In this document: positions 9,024-18,038 of the stretch, in pieces
Layout: every line of letters starts with the position of its first letter
Numbering within the stretch: position 1 is the first letter of the stretch
Translations under genes and position numbers: made by a program
From: Coleofasciculus sp040221695
GTDB lineage: Bacteria > Cyanobacteriota > Cyanobacteriia > Cyanobacteriales > Coleofasciculaceae
Assembly: GCA_040221695.1 (NCBI GenBank)
Contig: JAVKEA010000217.1
DNA length: 64,000 nucleotides
Strand: one strand, 5' to 3'
The notes under the pieces: generated by a model
Database searches by the model: none
The model's input: only the letters and a program-made list of their open reading frames with translations
What the model was told of the DNA's origin: nothing

Positions 9024-9251
9024 TCACTGCTCATTTTGGCTAAACGCTTCGACGAATTCCTCAAGGGTGCAGTCGAGTACCTGTAATAATTTCTGAATTT
9101 GCTCTGGAAACAAACGCGGTCTTCGTGCGCCCGTCTCCCACTGGGAAACAGTCGTAACAGTTACATCCATGGCAATGGAGATCTCGCGCTGGGTTAAACC
9201 CGCACGTTTCCTTAAATAGGTAAATGTGATTGGTTTTTCTTCACTTGCCAT
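9024..9251 (-). CDS. XRE-family helix-turn-helix regulator, copy 2
   Basis: The 75-residue twin of the upstream-lying copy is first in the direction of transcription. The domain reads LRKRAGLTQREISIAMDV then TVTTVSQWETGARRP, the more canonical of the two for the SQWE motif, and it has the same acidic C terminus. GGGGAT precedes its ATG. Together with the second regulator and the small membrane protein it forms a same-strand series. It is known that XRE proteins of this size often act as autoregulators or as antitoxins; neither role can be shown here. Confidence 0.85.
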   Translation of the reverse strand: MASEEKPITFTYLRKRAGLTQREISIAMDVTVTTVSQWETGARRPRLFPEQIQKLLQVLDCTLEEFVEAFSQNEQ

Positions 9252-9329
9252 ATCACATCCCCATAAAATTTAGGTCTAGCGGGAAAGGTTGACAAATTTC
9301 GGTCAACCTAAATCTACTAGGCATAGAAA

Positions 9330-9376
9330 AAGACAGGCGAGGCGGACTTTGTTTGTGTGGTTCCGCGACTTCAGTC
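9330..9376. repeat. Dispersed repeat with GGCGGACTTTGTTTGTGT core
   Basis: The core GGCGGACTTTGTTTGTGT followed by GCGACTTCAGTCGCC recurs in inverted orientation at about 18719-18760. It lies between the XRE gene and the metallophosphoesterase. Confidence 0.65.
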
Positions 9377-9394
9377 GCCAGGGCAACAAGAGGA

Positions 9395-10498
9395 TTACTC
9401 TAGCAGTAATGTCGTATGATTATCGATAAAAGCAGGTTTACCATTACTATCCATCGCGCTGAACGTTTGGAAATAGCGGCGAACAGGCGGAGGAAAATCG
9501 GGAAAATCAAAATAGGTGTCACCCTCAGCAATATCTGCCCAAAAGTTACGTAAACTGGGGGCAAGTTTATCGGCGTCGTCTTGGGGTAAACATAACGGTG
9601 GAGCTGTCAGTAACTTTACCATAAACGGATGAGAGCGATCGCCCATCCATTTTCGCGAAATTTCCGGCAGATTTTCCCAACCAGGTACAGAGGTGATGTG
9701 ATGGGATTCTATCTGTAACCAGCGATTCCCTAAATTATCGGTTCGCAGTTCTAAGACTCGGTAGGGATGGGGATAGCTGACTAATGATCCAGTGGTAATA
9801 TCATAGATTCCCTGGTGATAGGCGATATCCTGGACATGAAGATGACCCGTAAAGATTAAATTCACCCCAGCCGCTTTGAGCAGATTTAATAGGGTGGGGG
9901 CATTATCCAGCATATAGCGGCGTCCCAAGGGATGCTTTGATTGACTCGGTAGATGTTCGATGACATTGTGATGTACCATAACCAAAATCAACTTATCCTT
10001 AGTCTGGACAAGTACATCCTCAAGCCATGCTAATTGCGGTGCATCCAGACAACCCCGTTGTTTACCCGTCTGGTCAAATTGGTTGGAATTTAGCCCAATA
10101 AGCTGCACACCGGGAAAAATTTCACGGGTGTAGTAGAGTTGATCAGGATTGTCATAGCCAAATTGATGATAATAGTGGGGAAAGTCTTTCAGTCCAATCG
10201 AACGTTCATCGGGTAATAGCGTGGGGACATCATGATTACCAGGTACAACGTAAATTGGGTAGGGTAGCTGGGACAATCGCCGTTGTAGCCAGTCATGGTT
10301 AGTCGGTTCGCCGTGCTGGGTTAAGTCTCCTGGAAGCAGGAGAAAATCTAGATCAAGATGTTCTAAATGGTTGAATACTAACTCTAGGGCAGGGATACTG
10401 ATTTCCACTAAATGGAAGCGGTTGGGAATATCCCAAATAGTTTGGGGTAGGGCGATGTGTAAGTCGCTGATTACTGCAAAGCGGGCATTTAAACTCAT
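9395..10498 (-). CDS. Calcineurin-like metallophosphoesterase
   Basis: From the ATG at 10498 this encodes 367 residues; GAGAGAGGG lies nine bases upstream. A longer in-frame start at 10594 adds a basic segment that looks untranslated. Metal-binding motifs run in order: ISDLHI at the N terminus (D-x-H), LLLPGDLTQHG, VPGNHD, MVHHN and FTGHLH. This is the complete dinuclear metal set of the calcineurin-like fold, closest in layout to the CpdA/Icc type of cyclic nucleotide phosphodiesterases. The substrate cannot be fixed from sequence. The C-terminal roughly 100 residues form an added region. It is soluble, without a signal peptide, and divergent from the universal stress protein gene. Confidence 0.88.
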   Translation of the reverse strand: MSLNARFAVISDLHIALPQTIWDIPNRFHLVEISIPALELVFNHLEHLDLDFLLLPGDLTQHGEPTNHDWLQRRLSQLPYPIYVVPGNHDVPTLLPDERSIGLKDFPHYYHQFGYDNPDQLYYTREIFPGVQLIGLNSNQFDQTGKQRGCLDAPQLAWLEDVLVQTKDKLILVMVHHNVIEHLPSQSKHPLGRRYMLDNAPTLLNLLKAAGVNLIFTGHLHVQDIAYHQGIYDITTGSLVSYPHPYRVLELRTDNLGNRWLQIESHHITSVPGWENLPEISRKWMGDRSHPFMVKLLTAPPLCLPQDDADKLAPSLRNFWADIAEGDTYFDFPDFPPPVRRYFQTFSAMDSNGKPAFIDNHTTLLLE

Positions 10499-10794
10499 GA
10501 AATTTTTCCCTCTCTCAGCCCTTGGTTTCCAGGTTGAGTGTCGGATTTGTATTGGCTGCAAAAGCTTCTGTGAAAACTGAGATGTTTCTGGCATCTAGAT
10601 TTTCACAAAAATTAATTATTCTGTATATTTTCGAGCCAGATTCCGACACAATCGCTAGATTAGAATTAGCATCTATCATCTATAAGCTAGTGCTTTACCG
10701 AAATCGAGCGGCACTATCCAGAGTTGAAATTCATTATATCATTGTCAGAGGGGTAACAACCCTATTATTTACCAGGGTTTTGGAGAAAGTGATT

Positions 10795-11289
10795 ATGTTT
10801 GAAAAGATGCTTGTTGCCATAGATACCTCTGGTATGGGTGATCATGTTTTTGATCAAGCCCTAGAGTTAGCCAAAGCGCTCAAGGGTCATCTATTACTGT
10901 TGCACGTTCTGTCTCCGGAGGAAGACACGAGCCCGGGTATGCCAGGATTTTCCGAGGCAGACTACTATCCGTGGCGATTAGATGATGTGAATATTGCCTA
11001 CCGCAAGCAGTGGGACGAATTTGAAAGCGAATGTCTGGAGATTTTGCGATCGCGCACAGGTGACGCGACGGCGGCTGGTGTCATGGCTGAGTTTACCCAG
11101 ATGCCAGGAAGTCCGGGGGAAACCATCTGTAAGGTGGCGAAGAATTGGCAAGCTGATCTGATTATTATTGGTCATCGGGGTTTGTCAGGGCTTTCGGAGT
11201 TACTTTTGGGGAGTGCTAGTAATTACGTTCTTCACCATGCTCCCTGTTCAGTCCTGACGGTGCAATTACCTACTGTTAAAACGTCTTAA
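10795..11289 (+). CDS. Universal stress protein (UspA family)
   Basis: The 164-residue product starts at the ATG at 10795, with GGAGAAAG eight bases upstream; the open frame extends much further upstream but that part shows no domain. The protein begins MFEKMLVAIDTSG, the typical first strand of the UspA fold. It carries the nucleotide-binding signature GHRGLSGLSELLLGSASNYV, which matches the G-x2-G-x9-G-(S/T) pattern of ATP-binding members. An insert (about residues 45-75) between strand 2 and helix 2 is usual in cyanobacterial copies. The stop is 10 bases before the RNase III-like gene, so the two are probably one transcription unit. Confidence 0.92.
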   Translation: MFEKMLVAIDTSGMGDHVFDQALELAKALKGHLLLLHVLSPEEDTSPGMPGFSEADYYPWRLDDVNIAYRKQWDEFESECLEILRSRTGDATAAGVMAEFTQMPGSPGETICKVAKNWQADLIIIGHRGLSGLSELLLGSASNYVLHHAPCSVLTVQLPTVKTS

Positions 11290-11299
11290 TCCTGTAAAA

Positions 11300-12256
11300 A
11301 TGATGGAATGGAATTCTGAATCTTTAGAAAGCCAAATTGGTATTCAATTTAAGCATAGTGATACACTTAGACTGGCTTTAATGCATCGCTCTTACGCTGA
11401 ACAAATTGGAGAATCGGAACAGAATAACGAGCGATTAAAATTTCTTGGAGACGCTATTGTTAATCTGGTAATTGCTGACTATTTATATCATAACTGTCCC
11501 TATTTAGAGGTGAGTAATTTTAAAGGCTTACGGGACAAGTTAGTCGAAGGACAACGGTTAACCAAACTTTGGTGTCAATTAGGGTTGGGCGAAGGGTATC
11601 CGTTTCTAGGACTGACGCAAGAACGGCATCGCTTGCGTTTACAAAATCACAATCCCTTTGAAGAAGCATTGATAGCGTTAGTTGGGGCGATTCATCAGGA
11701 TCGGGGGTTTTCTCAGGCGCGGAATTGGTTAGTTAAGCAGTTGATTGCGCCGTTGCTGGAGCGTCATTTAAAAAATATAAAAGAGCGTTCGTCACCAAAT
11801 AAACAGTTAAGGTTTCTGGGAGATGCGGTATTGAAGGGGATAGTTGCGGATTATTTGTATGGCTATCTCCCCAATGTTAAAGTGGGCAATTTAAATGACT
11901 TATTTAAGGAATTGATCTCTAAAGAGAATCAATCCAACTTTATCAATCAAATCACGACTGAAGAGTTGACGGCACTAAATTTGGGAAATGAGAAAGTTTT
12001 AGGCAAATCATTTAAGGCATTAGTAGCTGCCGTTTATCTGAATCGCAGTGCTGAAAATGATAAGCGGGGATTTGCGGAAACCGAAAACTGGTTTGTTGAA
12101 CGGTTTATTGATCAGGAGCAGGTGTTAAGGAAGGCGATTCGTTTACTGATGCAGGATGGCAGATCACAAAAGTGGATTGTCCGACATGTTATGGGGTATG
12201 AAAGTAAAGATTATCATGCGGGGAGAGATCGGTTTAATCAGGTGATGGAAGGTTAG
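11300..12256 (+). CDS. Double RNase III-fold protein with degenerate active sites
   Basis: The 318-residue protein contains two RNase III-type domains, about residues 8-145 and 150-265, and no double-stranded RNA-binding domain. Domain 1 has NERLKFLGDAIVNL where the active enzyme has NERLEFLGD, so the metal-binding Glu is Lys. Its later DxxE pair reads as Glu and Ile. Domain 2 has NKQLRFLGDAVLKG and KSFKALVAAVYLN, so the Glu of the first motif is Arg and both residues of the second pair are Lys. Only the GD aspartate survives in each. The fold is likely kept without cleavage. A short basic C-terminal segment ends with AGRDRFNQVM. It follows the stress protein gene by 10 bases. An RNA-binding role is an inference. 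Confidence 0.85.
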   Translation: MMEWNSESLESQIGIQFKHSDTLRLALMHRSYAEQIGESEQNNERLKFLGDAIVNLVIADYLYHNCPYLEVSNFKGLRDKLVEGQRLTKLWCQLGLGEGYPFLGLTQERHRLRLQNHNPFEEALIALVGAIHQDRGFSQARNWLVKQLIAPLLERHLKNIKERSSPNKQLRFLGDAVLKGIVADYLYGYLPNVKVGNLNDLFKELISKENQSNFINQITTEELTALNLGNEKVLGKSFKALVAAVYLNRSAENDKRGFAETENWFVERFIDQEQVLRKAIRLLMQDGRSQKWIVRHVMGYESKDYHAGRDRFNQVMEG

Positions 12257-12433
12257 GAATGCGATCGCGTCCGCCATCGGTTCCCATCTTACACCTGACA
12301 CGGGCGATCGCACTCATCATCCTATCGCCCCACATTGACGCAAAAATGCCCCGAATTCAAGGATTCGTCATTGTAAACGCCCCTCTGAAGGATAGTATTA
12401 CTACTTGAGACTTCATCGTACACAACCATCATT

Positions 12434-13870
12434 ATGGATATTCTGTTTGTTGCCGCAGAGGTAGCGCCCCTGGCAAAAGTCGGCGGTATGGGGGATGTTG
12501 TGGGCGCATTGCCTAAGTTCCTGAAGCGCTTGGGACATGATGTGCGGATTTTTATGCCCTATTACGGCTTTTTACCCGACAAGATGGAGATTCCCAAAGA
12601 ACCTGTCTGGTGGGGATCTGCCATGTTTGAGTCATTCGCTGTCTATGAGACGGTATTACCCGGAACCGATGTCCCCCTCTATCTGTTTGGTCATCTCGCC
12701 TTCTCAGGACGCCATATTTACGCCGGAGCGGATGAAGACTGGCGATTTACTCTCTTTGCTAATGGCGCGGCTGAGTTTGCCTGGAACCACTGGAAACCGC
12801 AAATTATTCATTGCCACGATTGGCATACAGGCATGATTCCGGTGTGGATGAGCCAGTCACCCGATATCTCTACCGTCTTTACGATTCACAACTTGGCGTA
12901 TCAAGGTCCCTGGCGCTGGCGCTTACAGCAGATAACCTGGTGTCCCTGGTATATGCAAGGTCATAATACAATGGCAGCAGCGGTACAATTTGCGGACCGA
13001 GTGACTGTCGTGTCACCAACTTATGCTGAACAAATTTGCACGGCTGAATACGGCGAAACGCTAGAAGGCTTAATGTCTTTCATTAGTGGTAAAACTGTCG
13101 GAATTCTTAATGGCATTGATACGGATAGCTATGACCCAGAAACCGACAAATATATCGAGCAACATTTTACTGCCGATACGCTGGAATTACGTCGCAAAAA
13201 CAAAGTGACCCTGCAAGAAGAGGTGGGCTTAGAAGTCAACTCCAATGCCTTTTTCATGGGCATGGTCACGCGCCTGGTGGAGCAAAAGGGGATTGACCTA
13301 TTATTACAAGTCATTGATCGCTTCTTAGCTTATACCGATGCCCAATTTATATTGCTGGCATCTGGTGAACGCTACTACGAAACCCAAATGTGGCAATTGG
13401 CATCTCGCTATCGGGGTCGTATGTCTGTCCAACTCCTTTATAGTGATGCTCTGTCCCGACGTATTTATGCGGGTTGTGATGCATTCCTAATGCCATCCCG
13501 CTTTGAACCTTGTGGCATTACTCAAATGCTCTCTATGCGCTATGGTTGTGTCCCCATTGTCCGGCGCACCGGGGGTCTGGTGGATACGGTTTTTCACCAT
13601 GAACCGGTTAGCCAAACTGGGACAGGTTACTGTTTTGACCGCTATGAACCGTTAGACTTTTATACCTGTATGGTGCGAGCTTGGGAAGGCTTCCGCTTTA
13701 AAGATCAATGGACAACACTACAGCAGCGGGGGATGCATCAGAATTTCAGTTGGGATAAATCAGCTAAACAGTATATCCGCACCTACCGAGAGGTTTTAGG
13801 ATTACCGCCAGAGGACGAAACTGCCCAAACCCAAGAGGCAGATTCAACCCTTACAGGTGTTGTCAGTTAA
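12434..13870 (+). CDS. glgA: Glycogen synthase (ADP-glucose:glucan glucosyltransferase)
   Basis: The 478-residue GT5 enzyme extends alpha-1,4-glucan chains from ADP-glucose in glycogen storage. The N-terminal KVGGMGDVVGALPK motif binds ADP-glucose. The domain contains HCHDWHTGMIPVW and TIHNLAYQG, typical of bacterial and plant starch synthases. The C-terminal half has GMVTRLVEQKGIDL and the donor-site PSRFEPCGITQM followed by RRTGGLVDTV. The KITWCPWYMQG-like region (here QQITWCPWYMQG) and the full layout are those of the cyanobacterial isoform represented by Synechocystis GlgA1. A short acidic tail (about the last 25 residues) is extra. It is monocistronic in the window. Confidence 0.95.
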   Translation: MDILFVAAEVAPLAKVGGMGDVVGALPKFLKRLGHDVRIFMPYYGFLPDKMEIPKEPVWWGSAMFESFAVYETVLPGTDVPLYLFGHLAFSGRHIYAGADEDWRFTLFANGAAEFAWNHWKPQIIHCHDWHTGMIPVWMSQSPDISTVFTIHNLAYQGPWRWRLQQITWCPWYMQGHNTMAAAVQFADRVTVVSPTYAEQICTAEYGETLEGLMSFISGKTVGILNGIDTDSYDPETDKYIEQHFTADTLELRRKNKVTLQEEVGLEVNSNAFFMGMVTRLVEQKGIDLLLQVIDRFLAYTDAQFILLASGERYYETQMWQLASRYRGRMSVQLLYSDALSRRIYAGCDAFLMPSRFEPCGITQMLSMRYGCVPIVRRTGGLVDTVFHHEPVSQTGTGYCFDRYEPLDFYTCMVRAWEGFRFKDQWTTLQQRGMHQNFSWDKSAKQYIRTYREVLGLPPEDETAQTQEADSTLTGVVS

Positions 13871-13950
13871 ACTTACTTCCTCACCCAATCCCCGACCGAT
13901 TTAATTAAGGCGTCGGAAATCTAAGGGGAACAGGTGATTCGTGATACTTA

Positions 13951-14014
13951 TAGGGGCGGGTTTGGGGACTTTCTGTGGGCTATTGATGGTGACATTTGTG
14001 CAAAACCCGCCCTT
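13951..14014. repeat. GGGGCGGGTTT/AAACCCGCCC palindromic element, copy 2
   Basis: Inverted ends enclose GGGGACTTTC and TTGATGGTGACATTTGTGC. This centre is close to those of the copies at 31847 and 61043, so these three form a subfamily. Confidence 0.75.
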
Positions 14015-14156
14015 ACTCAGTTTGCAGATGAACTACTCCGTCCCCTGCACCTAGAATCCTTCGGCTTCCCTGCATTTCCACTGAACCACCAGCGCGATCA
14101 GTTCATGGTAAGGTTATAATTAACTACTGCCCAATAAAAATCGGAATTGAAGCTTT

Positions 14157-14531
14157 TTGTCTGAATCGAATTTTTCACCGATCAATTCTACCAACGATAT
14201 CGAGATCGACCTTGATCGCTTAGAGGAAGTAAGCCTAGGTGAAGTGGAGTTAAAAGGTGAGCTGCTCGCCGCCTTGCTAAAGGTCATTCGCCTTAACCTA
14301 GAGGCGATTAAACAAGCTGAAGCTGTCAATGATTATTCTACAGTCGCCGGATGCGCCCATCAACTGAAAGGGGCGGCGGCTAATGTGGGTGTTTCATCTC
14401 TCCAAGCGATCGCGACTGAATTGGAGCGTCAGGCAAAAGCCGAGAATTTGTCCAATGCTGCCGATCTGCTTATTGCACTCGAAAGCCAGAGGTTAGGGGT
14501 AAAATCATATCTTTCCCACAAATTCCCCTAA
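14157..14531 (+). CDS. Histidine phosphotransfer (Hpt) domain protein
   Basis: The 124-residue protein is a single Hpt domain with the phospho-accepting His in CAHQLKGAAANVG near residue 65. The rest is helical, with a LERQAKAENL segment after it. The apparent start is TTG at 14157; no better codon lies nearby. Hpt proteins carry phosphate between receiver domains in multistep phosphorelays. The gene ends 23 bases before a response regulator-kinase gene on the same strand, which makes that protein the probable partner (inference from context). Confidence 0.85.
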   Translation: MSESNFSPINSTNDIEIDLDRLEEVSLGEVELKGELLAALLKVIRLNLEAIKQAEAVNDYSTVAGCAHQLKGAAANVGVSSLQAIATELERQAKAENLSNAADLLIALESQRLGVKSYLSHKFP

Positions 14532-14554
14532 TATAGCATTGCGGTTAATCGGCT

Positions 14555-15799
14555 ATGGCGAAAATTTTAGTGGTTGATGATGATTTGACGGTTCAGCTTG
14601 TGCTGAAAAATCTACTCACGAGTCAAAATCACGACGTCGCGATCGCCAACAACGGAGAAGAAGCCCTACGCCAGGTTAAATTGCTCTATCCCGATTTGAT
14701 TATATGTGATTGGATTATGCCGCGTCTAGATGGACTAGAAGTCTGTCGGCAAGTGAAAGCTGATCCGGAATTGGCAACCACGTTTATCATTTTACTCACC
14801 ATGCGCGATCAAATAACCGATCGCGTTCAAGGCTTAGATGCGGGTGCTGATGAGTTTATCTCCAAACCCATTGATATGGAAGAGTTATTAGCACGGGTTA
14901 GGGCGGGGCTGCGATCGCGCCAATTAACTCAACAGTTAAGTCAAGCCCTGCGACAGTTGCAACAAACTCAGGCACAATTGGTGCAAACGGAAAAAATGGC
15001 AAGCTTATGGCAGCTTGTCGCCGGATTAGCCCATGAACTCAACAACCCCGTCACCTTTATTTACAGTAACCTCAGTTACGCTGAGCGCTACACCCAAGAC
15101 TTAATTGAACTCCTCAATCTCTACCAAGGAATCACCCCCAACCCTCCCCCCGATGTTATTGACAAAATTGAAACCGTCGATCTGAACTTTCTCATTGACG
15201 ACTTGCCGAAAGTTTTATCATCAATGCGCCGAGGAACCCAACGTATCCAGAAAATGGTTCTATCCCTACAAGAGTTTTCCCGGCAAAACCGTTCGGGTTT
15301 GCAATCGATTGATATTAATCAGGAACTTGACAACACATTATTAATGTTGCACTACCGCTTAAAATCGAATCAACCCGAATTGAATATTGAGGTGGTCAAA
15401 GACTACGGCAACTTACCCTTAGTCGAATGTTATGCTTGTCAGTTAAATCAAGTGTTTCTGAATATTCTGAACAACGCCATTGACGCCATTAGAGACAAGC
15501 CAGGTACAATTCCCGCTCGGATTAGTCTCCGGACGGAACAATTCGAGAATAAGCGTGTTAGGATTCGCATTGCCAATAGTGGCTCTTACATCCCCCCAGA
15601 GGTTAAAGCCCGTATCTTTGATCCGTTTTTCACCACTAAACCTATTGGGATGGGTACTGGCTTAGGACTAGCCATTAGTTACCAAATTATTGTCGGACAG
15701 CATAAAGGCTCACTTCAATGTTTTTCAGAACCCGGTAAGGATACAGAATTTCAGATTGAGCTGCCTACCTCTATCAAAGCCAAAACCGTATCCAATTAG
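14555..15799 (+). CDS. Receiver domain-histidine kinase hybrid
   Basis: The 414-residue protein has its receiver domain first, about residues 3-120 (VVDDD, phospho-Asp in ICDWIMPRLDG, Lys in SKPID). A short coiled coil follows (about 120-150). The kinase core has an H-box GLAHELNNPVTF and N-box NQVFLNILNNAIDAI, then FDPFFTTKP and GMGTGLGLAIS. The G1 region reads ANSGSYIPPE where DNGxGI is usual, so the adenine-contacting Asp appears to be Asn. There is no input domain and no membrane segment, so the protein is a soluble relay kinase whose own receiver may gate it. It follows an Hpt gene by 23 bases. ATP affinity may be altered by the Asn. Confidence 0.9.
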   Translation: MAKILVVDDDLTVQLVLKNLLTSQNHDVAIANNGEEALRQVKLLYPDLIICDWIMPRLDGLEVCRQVKADPELATTFIILLTMRDQITDRVQGLDAGADEFISKPIDMEELLARVRAGLRSRQLTQQLSQALRQLQQTQAQLVQTEKMASLWQLVAGLAHELNNPVTFIYSNLSYAERYTQDLIELLNLYQGITPNPPPDVIDKIETVDLNFLIDDLPKVLSSMRRGTQRIQKMVLSLQEFSRQNRSGLQSIDINQELDNTLLMLHYRLKSNQPELNIEVVKDYGNLPLVECYACQLNQVFLNILNNAIDAIRDKPGTIPARISLRTEQFENKRVRIRIANSGSYIPPEVKARIFDPFFTTKPIGMGTGLGLAISYQIIVGQHKGSLQCFSEPGKDTEFQIELPTSIKAKTVSN

Positions 15800-16257
15800 A
15801 CAACGGGTACGCATGATACCTATAGGGGCAACCCGTTTGCAAAAATTAACAACTGTATAGCATCACAGGAATACGGTAAGACATCAGTTGATCAAGGGAA
15901 CAGACAACAGCAAAGAATGTCCTCTCCCTGCCTTGGTACTCCGATATCCATTCAATTGGCTGGGAATAACCTTGACACCTGTGTGTCATTTTAGCCCAAG
16001 CCAGCTACTATTGTTAAATTACCATTTAATCAGCCTGAAGGTTCACAGGCGATAAAAGCGAAATTGGTAAGCAGGTTCAACAAGACTTGACATTTTAGCA
16101 ACTATTGTGTAGAGGTGTAGAGGCATAGAGACTTCCCTTAAACCCGGTTGGGTCATAACAGAAGTATCCACGCCAATTTTTTAGCTAAATTAAGGCATTA
16201 ATCAGCAAAACTCATGTACCTTTGAGGTAACAACTCAGCTTCGGGAGCATAGCAAAA
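15800..16257. other. Intergenic region before the SLH protein gene
   Basis: About 460 bases with no convincing gene. It contains a partial GGGGCAACCCG motif at 15825 and a (GTAGAGG)-like short repeat at 16111-16129. GGGAG at 16243-16247 is the probable ribosome site of the next gene. Confidence 0.4.
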
Positions 16258-17946
16258 GTGATGAGGAGATATAGGTTTAAGGGTTGTTTTCAGCCAATCG
16301 GCAAAACTATGCACCATTGGGGATATCGGGTCATTGGTTCAGTGTTAGGTGGCACGTTACTTAGTGTGGCAGCTAACATCGCCAGTCTTGAGAGTATTGC
16401 CCAAGCGCAAACCAACCCACCCGCCAATCAAAAAGGCTCGTTAGGAGAATCACTCCTAAATAACATGCTGGGGGCTGATGCCCTGCGCCCCCAAAACTCT
16501 GCCCCAAATACAACTCAACCCGCACAAACAGCACCGACATCGACGCCTAGTCGTGGCAGACAAATCGTTCAAGCTACAACCTTTCCAGATATTCAAGGCA
16601 ATTGGGCGCAAGCCTTTATCGAAGCCCTAGCCTCACGGGGAATCATCCAGGGATTTCCGGATGGAACATTTCGACCTAACGCCCCCGTTACCCGCGCTCA
16701 GTTTGCGGCGATGATTCGTCAGGCGTTTGACCAACCCCTGGAACGTCCAGCTACTCAGTTTGCGGATATCCCAGCTAACTTCTGGGCATTGGATGCCATT
16801 CAAGAAGCGTATCGCATGGGATTTATCGAAGGATATCCCAATAATATTTTCCTTCCGGATCAAAATATCCCGCGTGTGCAAGTGCTAGTGGCATTAGTCA
16901 GTGGGTTGGATTTATCGGCTCCCGCTCAAAGCACAGCCCTATTAAATCAAGCCTTTCAGGATGCCGCTCAAATTCCGGACTGGGCGCAGACTAGCATCGC
17001 GGCAGCCACGGTGAACCAGATCGTGGTGAACTATCCGAATGTGGCGTTCTTGAATCCGAATCAGACTGCCACTCGTGCTGATGTAGCTGCTTTTATCTAC
17101 CAAGCATTAGTCAGCCAAAATCAATTACCCCAAATCCCGCCCACCACTGTGGCAAGTCGTTACATTGTGGGCTATGAACCCATTGCCCAAGAACCCCCAA
17201 CACCGACACCGGAACAAGTTGCTGCTTTGCGACGGCAGTATCTCTTGCCAGCACCGCCTGTGGAGGAACAATTGCGTCGGATTGTGCGCGGGGGTTCCAG
17301 TATTAATACTCCTACTGCCTTTGGCGCTCAAACGGGGAATATATTCTTCGGTGCTACCTATCAAGAGGACGTGCGGTTTTTCGATGAAGACGATGGTGCT
17401 GTTGTGGTCGGTTTTGGCGTCGGTGATGCGAGGAGAATCGTTGCTCTAGAAACCGCCGTTTCAATTTATGACTTATTTGGCGATACCTTTGAAGATGGCG
17501 GAGTTAGTTTCAAACTTCACCGCTTAATTGGTGATGATCTAGCTGTGGCAGTTGGTGTAGAGAATGCCATTGTTTGGGGGAATACTGATGGCGACCAAAG
17601 TGTTTATGGAGTTGTCAGTAAAGTTTTCCGTTTGCGGGAAAATCCCAATGATCCCTTTGGTCGGCTGACTGCTTCTGTTGGTCTCGGTGGAGGGCGTTTC
17701 CGCTCCGAAGATGATATTGAGGATAAAGACGGTACAACAAATGTCTTTGGTAGCGTTGGTTTACAAGTTGTAGAACCCGTTACTTTAATCGCCGATTGGA
17801 CGGGTCAAGATTTGTATTTAGGCGCTTCAATTGTGCCGATTCAGGGTGTTCCTCTGGTGATTACCCCGGCTGTGGCTGATGTGACGGGTAATGCGGGCGA
17901 GGAGCCTCGGTTCATTTTGGGGATTGGTTATGGGCTATCGTTCTAA
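16258..17946 (+). CDS. SLH-domain outer-membrane protein
   Basis: The 562-residue protein has a signal peptide (hydrophobic residues about 18-45). Three S-layer homology modules follow in about residues 103-290: FPDIQGNWAQAFIEAL, FADIPANFWALDAIQEA and FQDAAQIPDWAQTSIAAA, each with an FLP(D)- or FRPN-type calcium loop. A Pro-rich linker precedes a C-terminal beta-rich part (about 345-562) of alternating aromatic and Gly strands ending in GYGLSF, as in outer-membrane barrels. SLH modules bind peptidoglycan-linked polymer, so the protein likely anchors the outer membrane or forms a porin-like channel. GTG at 16258 with GGGAG ten bases before it is preferred, but ATG at 16261 is possible. An exported protein gene follows 92 bases later. 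Confidence 0.88.
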   Translation: MMRRYRFKGCFQPIGKTMHHWGYRVIGSVLGGTLLSVAANIASLESIAQAQTNPPANQKGSLGESLLNNMLGADALRPQNSAPNTTQPAQTAPTSTPSRGRQIVQATTFPDIQGNWAQAFIEALASRGIIQGFPDGTFRPNAPVTRAQFAAMIRQAFDQPLERPATQFADIPANFWALDAIQEAYRMGFIEGYPNNIFLPDQNIPRVQVLVALVSGLDLSAPAQSTALLNQAFQDAAQIPDWAQTSIAAATVNQIVVNYPNVAFLNPNQTATRADVAAFIYQALVSQNQLPQIPPTTVASRYIVGYEPIAQEPPTPTPEQVAALRRQYLLPAPPVEEQLRRIVRGGSSINTPTAFGAQTGNIFFGATYQEDVRFFDEDDGAVVVGFGVGDARRIVALETAVSIYDLFGDTFEDGGVSFKLHRLIGDDLAVAVGVENAIVWGNTDGDQSVYGVVSKVFRLRENPNDPFGRLTASVGLGGGRFRSEDDIEDKDGTTNVFGSVGLQVVEPVTLIADWTGQDLYLGASIVPIQGVPLVITPAVADVTGNAGEEPRFILGIGYGLSF

Positions 17947-18038
17947 AAAGTAGAGATTGAGACACCTTCAATTCTCGGCGTAGGGGTATAGCATCGCTAT
18001 GCCCATTACTCAAGTCAGTTATATTAAGGAATAGAAAA

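Larger units (their letters stand above)
8643..9292. repeat. Tandem duplication with 325-base period
   Basis: Two copies of a regulator gene plus flanking sequence repeat at an offset of exactly 325 bases. The downstream flank ATCATTTTAAAGGAGTGGGA appears at about 8659 and 8984, and the two genes start at 8926 and 9251. Similarity fades upstream of the second gene, so the outer boundary is approximate. Confidence 0.8.

Noticed and set aside
10522..10794. N-terminal extension of the universal stress protein frame
   Set aside because: The UspA fold begins at the ATG at 10795 with a good ribosome site; the upstream part has no domain and overlaps the divergent metallophosphoesterase leader.
11300..12256. 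Active ribonuclease III (rnc)
   Set aside because: Both domains lack most of the catalytic acidic residues and there is no dsRNA-binding domain, so a normal rnc assignment was not made.
13934..14119. 61-residue plus-strand open frame
   Set aside because: It is mostly translation of a GGGGCGGGTTT palindromic element.
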